DNA from: an uncultured Bacilli bacterium
GTDB lineage: Bacteria; Bacillota_I; Bacilli_A; RF39; UBA660
Reading direction: 5' to 3'
Assembly (NCBI GenBank): GCA_947627405.1
Contig: CANQVY010000092.1
Coordinates: 1 to 5,238 of the forward strand
DNA: 5,238 nucleotides
Below, piece after piece: positions 1 to 4,904 of this stretch (the stretch's first letter is position 1; each line of letters begins with the position of its first letter). Position numbers and translations under genes: made by a program. The notes under the pieces are model-generated. The model saw only the letters and a list, made by a program, of their open reading frames with translations. It searched no databases and was not told where the DNA came from.

Positions 1-1
1 T

Positions 2-412
2 GGGGTATCCAATATAAAGGAATTGGTATTAACAGGAACAGGTGATATGAACAATTATATGATGGATATGGTATTACCTTGGTATTTTAGTGTCAATAAT
101 ATTTCAAAAGTAACCATAAGTGATACTTTAACATCTATAGGTGATTATGAATTTTATAGATGTAGTCGTTTAACAGAAATAAATATCCCATCATCTGTAA
201 TAAGTATAGGTATGGAAACATTTTATGGATGTACTAGTTTAACATCAATAGAAATACCTTCTTCAATTACAAAGGTAGGAAATAATGCTTTTAGTGGATG
301 GAACGCTTCCCAAACAATCGATATTAAGAATACAGAAGATTTTGTGAATAATAATTGGAGTAGCAATTGGAAAAGTGGTTGTAGTGCACAAGTTAATTAC
401 TTACAACAATAA
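2..412 (+). CDS. BspA-type leucine-rich-repeat (LRR_5) surface protein, C-terminal end (5' partial)
   Basis: The reading frame is open to the left edge, so the true start lies outside the window; the first TTG, at position 23, is an internal leucine. The visible 136 residues begin with the LTGTGDM and PWY signatures that usually precede BspA-like repeats. Two full 23-residue LRR_5 units and a partial third follow, with the pattern SIG..F..C..L..I.IPSS. The last unit changes to AFSGW...QTIDI, and the tail has W..NWKSGCSAQVNY, the usual end of this repeat domain. Such proteins are generally secreted and exposed at the surface, where they may bind host or matrix ligands; this is family knowledge, and neither a signal peptide nor an anchor is visible here. 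The protein stops five residues after the cap (NYLQQ), so any wall anchor must be N-terminal. A hairpin terminator follows at once. Confidence 0.87.
   Translation, partial: GVSNIKELVLTGTGDMNNYMMDMVLPWYFSVNNISKVTISDTLTSIGDYEFYRCSRLTEINIPSSVISIGMETFYGCTSLTSIEIPSSITKVGNNAFSGWNASQTIDIKNTEDFVNNNWSSNWKSGCSAQVNYLQQ
131..325 (+). repeat. LRR_5 tandem repeat units, 69-bp period
   Basis: Two complete 23-codon units (131-199 and 200-268) and a truncated third (269-325) repeat the protein pattern T-S-I-G-x-x-x-F-x-x-C-x-x-L-x-x-I-x-I-P-S-S. The DNA copies have diverged, so this is a protein-level repeat and not a recent tandem duplication. The third unit replaces the cysteine with tryptophan, as often seen in the last repeat of such arrays. 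Confidence 0.8.
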
Positions 413-413
413 T

Positions 414-445
414 AAAAGTTCTTAAGTGATTTTAAGAACTTTTTT
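414..445. terminator. Bidirectional rho-independent terminator between the LRR gene and yigZ
   Basis: A perfect 12-bp inverted repeat (414-425 with 432-443) has a 6-nt loop and is followed by a run of six T on the + strand. It begins just after the TAA of the LRR gene (410-412). On the - strand the first arm to be transcribed holds the last codons and the TAA stop of yigZ (432-434), and the tail there is TTTTATT. It can therefore serve both converging genes, more strongly for the + strand. Confidence 0.85.
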
Positions 446-1013
446 CTATGTTTATATTTTCTTTTATATGATAAGGAATATGATTTTCATCGAGTTTATT
501 TAATAATTCTTTATTAGCTTTAATAATTAATTTGATATTTTCTTTGTAATCTTTTTGTACAATATTTTTTTGGGGTATTCGATGTTCAAGTATTTTTTGT
601 TTATCATAGGTTGTATTTACTTCAACTAGATAACCTTCTTCTAATTCAACAATATTATTTTTTATAACTTCTTTACAACTGGATGAATAGGCTCGAATTA
701 AACCTCCAGGTCCTAATTTTATTCCTCCAAAGTATCGAATGACAACACATAAAACATAGTTTAATTCATGTTTTTTTAATACATCTAAAATAGGAGCTCC
801 TGCTGTTTTATTTGGTTCATTATCATCGCTTGCTTTCATATCATTATGAAAAATATAGGCATAACAACAATGTGAAGCATCTTTATATTGATTTTTTAAT
901 TGTTTTATATGACTAGCAATTTCCTCTTTTTTATCAATTCTAAAAATATAAGAAATAAATTTAGATTTCTTGATTGTAAATTCGTATTTTTTATTTTCCA
1001 TAATTGAATACAT
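432..1013 (-). CDS. yigZ: YigZ/YvyE family protein (IMPACT N-terminal domain, UPF0029)
   Basis: This 193-residue protein has the hallmarks of the YigZ/IMPACT family. KKSKFI is at residues 15-20, DASHCCYAYI at 45-54, SDDNEPNKTAGAPIL at 62-76 and RYFGGIKLGPGGLIRAYS at 93-110, followed by a C-terminal DUF1949-like ferredoxin-fold part (about 130-190). The length matches the family's usual 190-210 residues. Bacterial members are cytoplasmic proteins without a settled biochemical role; eukaryotic IMPACT regulates the Gcn2 kinase. I chose the ATG at 1011-1013 because GGTGAT (1018-1023), complementary to the 16S rRNA end, lies four bases upstream, and because the resulting N-terminus (MYSIMENKKYEF) resembles relatives. 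A TTG at 1025 would overlap that site, and the ATG at 999-1001 has no such site. The gene is monocistronic, converges on the LRR gene and diverges from the next gene. Confidence 0.93.
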   Translation of the reverse strand: MYSIMENKKYEFTIKKSKFISYIFRIDKKEEIASHIKQLKNQYKDASHCCYAYIFHNDMKASDDNEPNKTAGAPILDVLKKHELNYVLCVVIRYFGGIKLGPGGLIRAYSSSCKEVIKNNIVELEEGYLVEVNTTYDKQKILEHRIPQKNIVQKDYKENIKLIIKANKELLNKLDENHIPYHIKENINIEKSS

Positions 1014-1017
1014 GTCA

Positions 1018-1058
1018 ATCACCAATATAATTATATCAAAAATATTGCTTTCTTAATT
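1018..1058 (-). promoter_or_regulatory. Possible promoter and Shine-Dalgarno site of yigZ
   Basis: On the - strand a perfect TATAAT lies at 1030-1035, and the best -35 is poor (TTAAGA at 1051-1056 with 15 bp, or AATTAA at 17 bp). The -10 ends six bases before the GGTGAT ribosome-binding site (1018-1023), so the mRNA would start almost at that site with a leader of about ten bases. TATAATTATA is a palindrome, so a -10 match on either strand is partly expected by chance. Confidence 0.4.
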
Positions 1059-1094
1059 AAAATTTTATATAATAAACATAGATATAATGGAGGA
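1045..1094 (+). promoter_or_regulatory. Sigma-A type promoter and ribosome-binding site of the TasA/phage-like gene
   Basis: TTGCTT (1045-1050) and TATAAT (1068-1073) are separated by exactly 17 bp, a good housekeeping promoter. Transcription would start near 1080. GGAGGA at 1089-1094 is a strong Shine-Dalgarno site seven bases before the ATG at 1102. The -35 element falls inside the region used by the opposing yigZ promoter. Confidence 0.75.
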
Positions 1095-1101
1095 ATGAAA
1101 A

Positions 1102-2160
1102 ATGGCCAAAGGAAAAAAAGAAAAAAATAATAAGTCTATGTCAATTACAAAGTCACAATTCGTTATAAGTATTATTGCAATTGTAATTGGTTTTGCTACA
1201 TTATTGGGGGCATCTTATGCGGTACTTAAGATATCTAGAACGAGTCAGAACAAAACAGTTTTAGATACGGGGTCTTTTCAAGTTGATTTTACAACTGGTG
1301 AAGTTATAACTATGAATAATATGGGACCTATGAGCACACAAGAAGGAATGAATACGCAAGCTTTTCAATTTACAATTACAAATAATGGAACGATTGATTC
1401 AAATTATAAAATTTATTTAGATCAAAATTTATCTGATGAAACCAATACATTAAGTACGATTCCAAGTACAGAATATATGATGATATCCTATAAAGTTGGA
1501 GATGAGGATTATACAAAACCAGTATCTATACAATCTTTATATAATAGCAATACACTTGTATTAAATAAACAATTAGAAAAAGGCAAAAGTGTAACTTATG
1601 AAATGAAGATATGGTTAGATGAAAAAGCGGGAAATGAATATCAAAATAAAACATATAGTGCCAGAATAGCCGTTGAATCCACTCAAATTGTTTATGATAT
1701 CGTAACAGATACCTTTACAAATAAAGAAATTGCTTTAACATCTGCAACAGGGGTACCACTTCTTGATTATAAAATCTATGGAAATACACAAACTATAGAT
1801 GGGGCAAAATCAAGTTTAGGAGATTTAGTCGAAGAGGGAGACTATAGTGGAAAATATAAAATAGGAATTACATCTTCAGCAACTATAAATGGAGAATCTT
1901 ACATAAAAACGGCAGATATTTATTTAGATGAACCTCTAAGAAAATTGGATGATACGCATGTTGATTTTATTGATTTTGATAAATTAGAAGTCGTACGTTA
2001 TACGAAAGAAGAAAATCATGAAATTACTCCGTTAGATACACCGGTAAAAACAAAGATTGTTTTACCTTATATACAAACCTATACTGAAGATACGACTATT
2101 AATATAAAAACAAAGGTAGAACCTAGTAAAGTAGAATTTAAATATTTTAAATCTGAATAA
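1102..2160 (+). CDS. Membrane-anchored or secreted protein: TasA/SipW-substrate-like N-terminal half plus phage-structural-like C-terminal module
   Basis: The 352-residue protein starts with a lysine-rich segment (1-17) and one hydrophobic stretch (20-42) ending GASYAVL. This resembles the signal region of SipW-processed TasA/camelysin proteins, and A40 is a plausible cleavage point. Residues 41-195 look like an all-beta domain: a TGSFQVDF strand, then FTITNNGTIDSNYKIYL, then WLDEKAGNEYQNKTYSARI, the layout expected of TasA-like folds. Residues about 219-350 differ: LLDYKIYGNTQ, GKYKIGI, IYLDEPLRK, VDFIDFD, VVRY, LPYIQTY and a closing EPS.VEFKY recall a C-terminal module of Firmicutes prophage tail or receptor-binding proteins. 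Both assignments rest on motif memory. The protein is probably extracellular; its function is unknown. No SipW-type peptidase or phage gene is nearby, and the gene has its own promoter and terminator, so it appears monocistronic. The start is supported by GGAGGA seven bases upstream. Confidence 0.85.
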   Translation: MAKGKKEKNNKSMSITKSQFVISIIAIVIGFATLLGASYAVLKISRTSQNKTVLDTGSFQVDFTTGEVITMNNMGPMSTQEGMNTQAFQFTITNNGTIDSNYKIYLDQNLSDETNTLSTIPSTEYMMISYKVGDEDYTKPVSIQSLYNSNTLVLNKQLEKGKSVTYEMKIWLDEKAGNEYQNKTYSARIAVESTQIVYDIVTDTFTNKEIALTSATGVPLLDYKIYGNTQTIDGAKSSLGDLVEEGDYSGKYKIGITSSATINGESYIKTADIYLDEPLRKLDDTHVDFIDFDKLEVVRYTKEENHEITPLDTPVKTKIVLPYIQTYTEDTTINIKTKVEPSKVEFKYFKSE

Positions 2161-2184
2161 AAAACAGCAATGAAAGAATATGAT

Positions 2185-2225
2185 AAAGTAGGCAGTTTAA
2201 AAGAACAGTCTACTTTTTCTTTTTT
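2185..2225 (+). terminator. Rho-independent terminator of the TasA/phage-like gene
   Basis: An imperfect 13-bp stem pairs 2185-2197 with 2204-2216; it has one G-T wobble, one A-A mismatch and a 6-nt loop, and is followed by TTTTTCTTTTTT. It lies 24 bases after the stop codon. Confidence 0.78.
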
Positions 2226-2237
2226 AAAGAAAAGTAG

Positions 2238-2266
2238 TCATATAGGTAAGAAAAAAACGATAAAAT
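2238..2266 (+). promoter_or_regulatory. Weak sigma-E-like promoter before the 284-aa gene
   Basis: TCATATA (2238-2244) matches 6 of 7 positions of the Bacillus sigma-E -35 consensus KMATATT. After 14 bp, GATAAAAT (2259-2266) matches 6 of 8 positions of the -10 consensus CATACAMT. No convincing sigma-A pair was found between the preceding terminator and the gene. In AT-rich DNA such a match can arise by chance. The Shine-Dalgarno site of the gene, GAAAGG, is at 2311-2316. Confidence 0.28.
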
Positions 2267-2325
2267 ATAAAAGAATAACATAGAAAAAATAGGATAATTC
2301 AACATAAGAAGAAAGGTATGATTGT

Positions 2326-3180
2326 ATGGAGAAAATCGTACAAAACCATTCCAAAATTCAAGAAGTAAAACTTGTAAAGAAGCCTATAGCGGGGAAAATG
2401 GGGACAGTTTTAACAAATGATGAATTATTACAACAAGTAAAAAAAGATTTAAAAAACGATTATAATATAGGATTGCATGCCATCAATACAGATGATAATA
2501 AACGTTATATTTCTTATTTAATTCATGCAGATATAGATAAAGTGAATTATCATGAATGGATTTATACTCATCCAGATGTAAATTGTAATGTTACAGAAGA
2601 AGATGTAATTGTATCTATTTTAAAAAAAGGATTAACAGTACCTAGAAAATCTTTATTGAATACAGTGAAATTTATTACCAGTCCAGATGGGAATTTTAAA
2701 AGTGAAGTATTTAATTATAATTTTCAAGATCCATATTTGATTCATCAATATCAAAAAACATATAATATAATTATTGCTATACCCAAATTTGTAATTGTAA
2801 ACGGAGTCAATTATTTTTTAGGTGATGTAAATCAGAAAGAATTGAATGATGTCATGACAAATATTGTTTTTGCAAATCGCGTTCCAAATGCTTTTATCTA
2901 TGGATATTACCGAAAAGATTACAATCCAGAATTTTATGATGATTTAGAGGGGGTTAATGATAAAAGATACTTTAGAGATGATTTAATTTTCAATAAAAAT
3001 CAAAAACATTATTCATTTCAAAATAGCCAAGAAAAGAGTGAGATATTTATAAATTATTTAACAAAGATTAATCAAAAAATTTCATTATTACAAGATATAG
3101 ATCCTAGTTCAATAAAAGATCAAAATTTGATAAATACGCAAAACGAAAAAAATAAAATTATGGAAAAGAAAAATTCATAA
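2326..3180 (+). CDS. Unidentified cytoplasmic protein, 284 aa
   Basis: I do not recognise this protein with confidence. It has no signal peptide or membrane segment. Residues 1-250 look globular, with mixed alpha/beta composition; the tail from about 257 is polar and rich in Asn, Lys and Gln and is probably disordered. Elements that stand out are YLIH (64-67), VIVSILKKGL (94-103), a strand YNIIIAIPK (146-154), NYFLG (162-166) and RVPNAFIYGYY (185-195). A ...SILKxGL... helix followed by a strand and then an ...FIYGYY strand is reminiscent of ADP-ribosyltransferase-like folds, but the catalytic residues cannot be fixed, so this is a hint only. The ATG at 2326 has GAAAGG nine bases upstream; an ATG at 2318 is in another frame. 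The gene stands alone between the preceding terminator and the promoter of the next gene. A sigma-E-like upstream sequence would fit a sporulation role but is weak. Confidence 0.88.
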   Translation: MEKIVQNHSKIQEVKLVKKPIAGKMGTVLTNDELLQQVKKDLKNDYNIGLHAINTDDNKRYISYLIHADIDKVNYHEWIYTHPDVNCNVTEEDVIVSILKKGLTVPRKSLLNTVKFITSPDGNFKSEVFNYNFQDPYLIHQYQKTYNIIIAIPKFVIVNGVNYFLGDVNQKELNDVMTNIVFANRVPNAFIYGYYRKDYNPEFYDDLEGVNDKRYFRDDLIFNKNQKHYSFQNSQEKSEIFINYLTKINQKISLLQDIDPSSIKDQNLINTQNEKNKIMEKKNS

Positions 3181-3234
3181 GTAGAAGAAATATGTTATAA
3201 TAATTAAGGAATAAATATTTTTTATAAAGGAAAG
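3174..3234 (+). promoter_or_regulatory. Extended -10 promoter and ribosome-binding site of the 175-aa gene
   Basis: TATAAT at 3196-3201 is preceded by TGT (3193-3195), giving an extended -10 element. TTCATA at 3174-3179 is a 4-of-6 match to the -35 consensus with a 16-bp spacer, and it overlaps the stop codon of the upstream gene (3178-3180). The start point would be near 3208. AAAGGAAAG (3226-3234) is the ribosome-binding site for the ATG at 3242. Confidence 0.65.
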
Positions 3235-3241
3235 TAAAATT

Positions 3242-3769
3242 ATGGAAGATAGAAAAAAAGAATTATTAGAAATATTAAAAGAAGAGAGTATAAATTCGAA
3301 TTCTAAGTATACTCTTCTAGAAAATAAAATAGAATTTGGACATGAATTAGCTATTGTTTTATCAAAATCTGTAGAGGGATTAAAAAAGTACTATCCTTCG
3401 AAAAATTATGAAACAATACTAGATCATGTGAGTTTCAAAGACATCATTGTTTACTTGGAGAATTTGCAATTAACTTATCAGGATATTTTATTAATCCAAA
3501 AAATACCATTTGAAGATTTTACTTTATTGAATGAGTTTTTGCAATATTATGATTATAGACCCCAGTTAATATTAGAATATGCATCTAAAATCGAGCAAAA
3601 TAAAAAGAAGGATAAGCTTCTTGATAAAATAAAAGAAGAAATCGATGCTTCCACATCAACTTATGCATTAAGTGCTTTGGATGAAATCTGTTTAGAGAAA
3701 AAAATAGAAGAAGTACAACAATATGCCAAAGAAAAAAATATTGAGATTATATATAAAGAAAAAATCTAG
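3242..3769 (+). CDS. Unidentified small cytoplasmic helical protein, 175 aa
   Basis: I do not recognise this protein. It is rich in Glu, Lys, Leu and Ile, has no signal peptide or membrane segment, and reads as almost entirely alpha-helical. There is an N-terminal charged helix (1-15), a middle part with the repeated helical pattern VSFKDIIVYLENLQLTY (63-79), IPFEDFTLLNEFLQYYD (88-104) and YRPQLILEYASKIEQ (105-119), and a charged C-terminal region (about 120-175) that may form a coiled coil. The segment EEIDASTSTYALSALDE (131-147) is the most distinctive stretch and would be a good search seed. The start is well supported by AAAGGAAAG upstream, and the gene has its own extended -10 promoter, so it need not be co-transcribed with the 284-aa gene 61 bases before it. 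The TAG stop lies inside the terminator stem. Confidence 0.87.
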   Translation: MEDRKKELLEILKEESINSNSKYTLLENKIEFGHELAIVLSKSVEGLKKYYPSKNYETILDHVSFKDIIVYLENLQLTYQDILLIQKIPFEDFTLLNEFLQYYDYRPQLILEYASKIEQNKKKDKLLDKIKEEIDASTSTYALSALDEICLEKKIEEVQQYAKEKNIEIIYKEKI

Positions 3770-3796
3770 TAAAATTACTAGATCTTTATTTTTATA
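3764..3796. terminator. Bidirectional terminator shared by the 175-aa gene and tRNA-Arg
   Basis: The inverted repeat ATCTAGTAA / TTACTAGAT (3764-3772 and 3775-3783) forms at least a 7-bp stem with a 6-nt AT loop. On the + strand it is followed by CTTTATTTTTA. On the - strand, after the tRNA, it is followed by six T (TTTTTTCTTTA). The TAG stop of the + strand gene (3767-3769) lies inside the stem. The - strand form looks the stronger terminator. Confidence 0.72.
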
Positions 3797-3873
3797 TGGC
3801 GTCCACGACAGGATTCGAACCTGTGACCGATCGCTTAGAAGGCGATTGCTCTATCCAGCTGAGCTACGCGGAC
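3797..3873 (-). tRNA. tRNA-Arg (anticodon UCU)
   Basis: The 77-nt cloverleaf is complete. The acceptor stem GTCCGCG/CGTGGAC contains one G-T pair. The D arm contains TAGCTCAGCTGGATAGAGCA, the anticodon stem is ATCGC/GCGAT with loop CTTCTAA, and the T arm carries GGTTCGAATCC. The anticodon TCT (3837-3839 on the complement) reads AGA, which is also the commonest arginine codon in the nearby genes. The discriminator base is G and the CCA end is encoded (3797-3799). A sigma-A promoter lies 14 bases upstream and a hairpin terminator directly downstream, so it is a single-gene transcription unit. Confidence 0.97.
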
Positions 3874-3893
3874 GTTTTTCAACTGCATGATTA

Positions 3894-3922
3894 ATTATAC
3901 ACTAAAAAAATCGATTATTCAA
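3894..3922 (-). promoter_or_regulatory. Sigma-A promoter of tRNA-Arg, overlapping the end of gerM
   Basis: On the - strand TTGAAT (3917-3922) and TATAAT (3894-3899) are separated by exactly 17 bp. The start point would be near 3887, 14 bases before the mature tRNA. The -35 element overlaps the last codons and stop of gerM, and the spacer contains the second arm and T-run of the gerM terminator. Confidence 0.8.
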
Positions 3923-3942
3923 GTTCTTTTATCGATTTTTTT
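3904..3942 (-). terminator. Rho-independent terminator of gerM
   Basis: A perfect 12-bp inverted repeat, AAAAAAATCGAT / ATCGATTTTTTT (3931-3942 with 3904-3915), has a 15-nt loop. Read on the - strand it ends in seven T. The loop carries the last three codons of gerM and most of its TAA stop. The stem has only two G-C pairs, so it may be weak, and the long loop lowers certainty. Confidence 0.6.
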
Positions 3943-4853
3943 GCAATTTCTTTACCATTGACTTTATAGACCACATTTTCAATATTATAGTTATCATAAA
4001 CAGAATAACCAATCGTATACATAACTTCCTCTAATATTTTATTTTCATTAGTAAATATTGCATCACTAAAATTAAGAATGGCCATATCACTATCTAATTC
4101 ATAATCCAATAATTGTGTGTTTTGATTTAACATACTCATCAAATTAGGCTCATAAATATAACTACTTGTTAAATCTTTAATAATAATTTTTATTTTATCT
4201 TCCTTTGAGTTTATATATTTTGTAATTGGTACATAATAATTATTATTATCAATTTTGGTTAGATAATAAACAACAACTTTATCAATATGATCTCTGGTCT
4301 TAATATCATAAATTTTATTAAGACCAAAATTTCGTGTTAAAATAGCATCTAATTTTATATTGTTAATTTCTTCTACAACTTCATCATTTACTTTTATACA
4401 AATGCCATTTATACCATCTATATCAGTAATACTAAATATAAGAGATTCAATGGCTTTTTCAGTAATTTCTGGATTGATTTTAAATAGGTTTTCATCAAAA
4501 TTTAAGTGTGCTATATCATCATATATTTTTATATCTTTTACTTTTATACTTGGATTTAATAAAGAAGAAAGACCATTAGGGATAAAATTGGTTTTACTTA
4601 TTGTTAATGTATTTATGATTTGTTGTATTTTATCCACGAGTTTATTCTCATCCAACAATATTTTAGTTTTTACTAATAAACCATCGGAGTTTAATAAATA
4701 AATATTATTTGTGTATAAACCTGTTGTATATTCTATTTCTAATCCTACTTTTTTTGTTTGTTCTGTTGTATATGGAATTAAATAAGCACATACTAAAATA
4801 AAGACAGAGATCGTTGTAATAAATATTTTTCTTAGTGCTTTTTTCTTTAACAT
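3915..4853 (-). CDS. gerM: GerM-like sporulation protein with two GerMN domains
   Basis: The 312-residue protein has a basic N-terminus, one membrane segment (about 10-27) and two copies of a GerMN-type domain (about 48-165 and 193-303). The copies are recognisable by the matching strands AHLNFDENLF (115-124) and AILNFSDAIF (258-267), each followed by a helix and a closing strand with KVND or KVNG. B. subtilis GerM has the same two-domain layout and is needed for the SpoIIIA-SpoIIQ complex joining mother cell and forespore; it was first noted for germination and sporulation defects. The domains should lie outside the mother-cell membrane, in the space between the two cells. B. subtilis GerM is a lipoprotein, but here the only cysteine in the membrane segment (C22, in ILVC) does not fit a lipobox, so an uncleaved anchor is likelier. 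The ATG has GGTGAT three bases upstream. Position directly after gerE supports the name. Confidence 0.88.
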   Translation of the reverse strand: MLKKKALRKIFITTISVFILVCAYLIPYTTEQTKKVGLEIEYTTGLYTNNIYLLNSDGLLVKTKILLDENKLVDKIQQIINTLTISKTNFIPNGLSSLLNPSIKVKDIKIYDDIAHLNFDENLFKINPEITEKAIESLIFSITDIDGINGICIKVNDEVVEEINNIKLDAILTRNFGLNKIYDIKTRDHIDKVVVYYLTKIDNNNYYVPITKYINSKEDKIKIIIKDLTSSYIYEPNLMSMLNQNTQLLDYELDSDMAILNFSDAIFTNENKILEEVMYTIGYSVYDNYNIENVVYKVNGKEIAKKSIKELE

Positions 4854-4856
4854 ACA

Positions 4857-4896
4857 ATCACCACTTTATTATATGAAAAAACGTACTAAAATAGTA
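4857..4896 (-). promoter_or_regulatory. Sigma-E-like promoter and Shine-Dalgarno site of gerM
   Basis: On the - strand TACTATT (4890-4896) matches 6 of 7 positions of the sigma-E -35 consensus KMATATT. After a 14-bp spacer CATATAAT (4868-4875) matches 7 of 8 positions of CATACAMT. Sigma-E control would agree with gerM of B. subtilis. The -35 and spacer lie in the terminator of gerE. Transcription would start near 4861, almost at the GGTGAT ribosome-binding site (4857-4862). CATATAATA also fits the sigma-K -10 pattern CATANNNTA, but the nearest AC lies 18 bp away. Confidence 0.55.
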
Positions 4897-4904
4897 CGCT
4901 TTTT
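4876..4904 (-). terminator. Rho-independent terminator of gerE
   Basis: On the - strand AAAAAGCGTACTA pairs with TAGTACGTTTTTT around a 3-nt loop: a perfect 7-bp core (4892-4898 with 4882-4888), one G-T pair and a run of A-T pairs, then the T-run at 4876-4881. The gerE stop codon (4903-4905) overlaps the first A of the stem. The A-run and T-run make it possible on the + strand too, but no + strand gene ends here. Confidence 0.8.

Noticed and set aside
23..25. TTG as the start codon of the LRR gene
   Set aside because: The frame continues upstream to the window edge without a stop, there is no ribosome-binding site, and the residues before it (GVSNIKE) continue the conserved pre-repeat region.
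131..325. A CRISPR-like or recent tandem DNA repeat
   Set aside because: The 69-bp period is in a coding frame, the copies differ at many bases, and the pattern is fully explained by LRR_5 protein repeats.
1014..1025. Upstream TTG and GTG starts for yigZ
   Set aside because: They would overlap the GGTGAT ribosome-binding site of the ATG at 1013 and have no site of their own; relatives begin close to the chosen methionine.
2318..2320. ATG as an earlier start for the 284-aa gene
   Set aside because: It is in a different frame from the long open frame and lies only two bases from the GAAAGG site.
2161..2325. A riboswitch or small RNA in the 165-base gap
   Set aside because: Only the terminator, its alternative arm and a weak promoter are visible. 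The rest is A-rich with no conserved riboswitch core.
3764..3942. A tRNA-associated integration (att) site or mobile element next to tRNA-Arg
   Set aside because: No integrase is present and no direct repeat of the tRNA 3' end occurs elsewhere in the window. The inverted repeats on both sides are explained as terminators.
4360..4701. A 113-codon open frame on the + strand
   Set aside because: It lies wholly inside gerM on the opposite strand, has no ribosome-binding site, and gives a low-complexity Ile/Ser/Phe-rich product typical of an antisense shadow. The gerM frame has recognisable duplicated domains.
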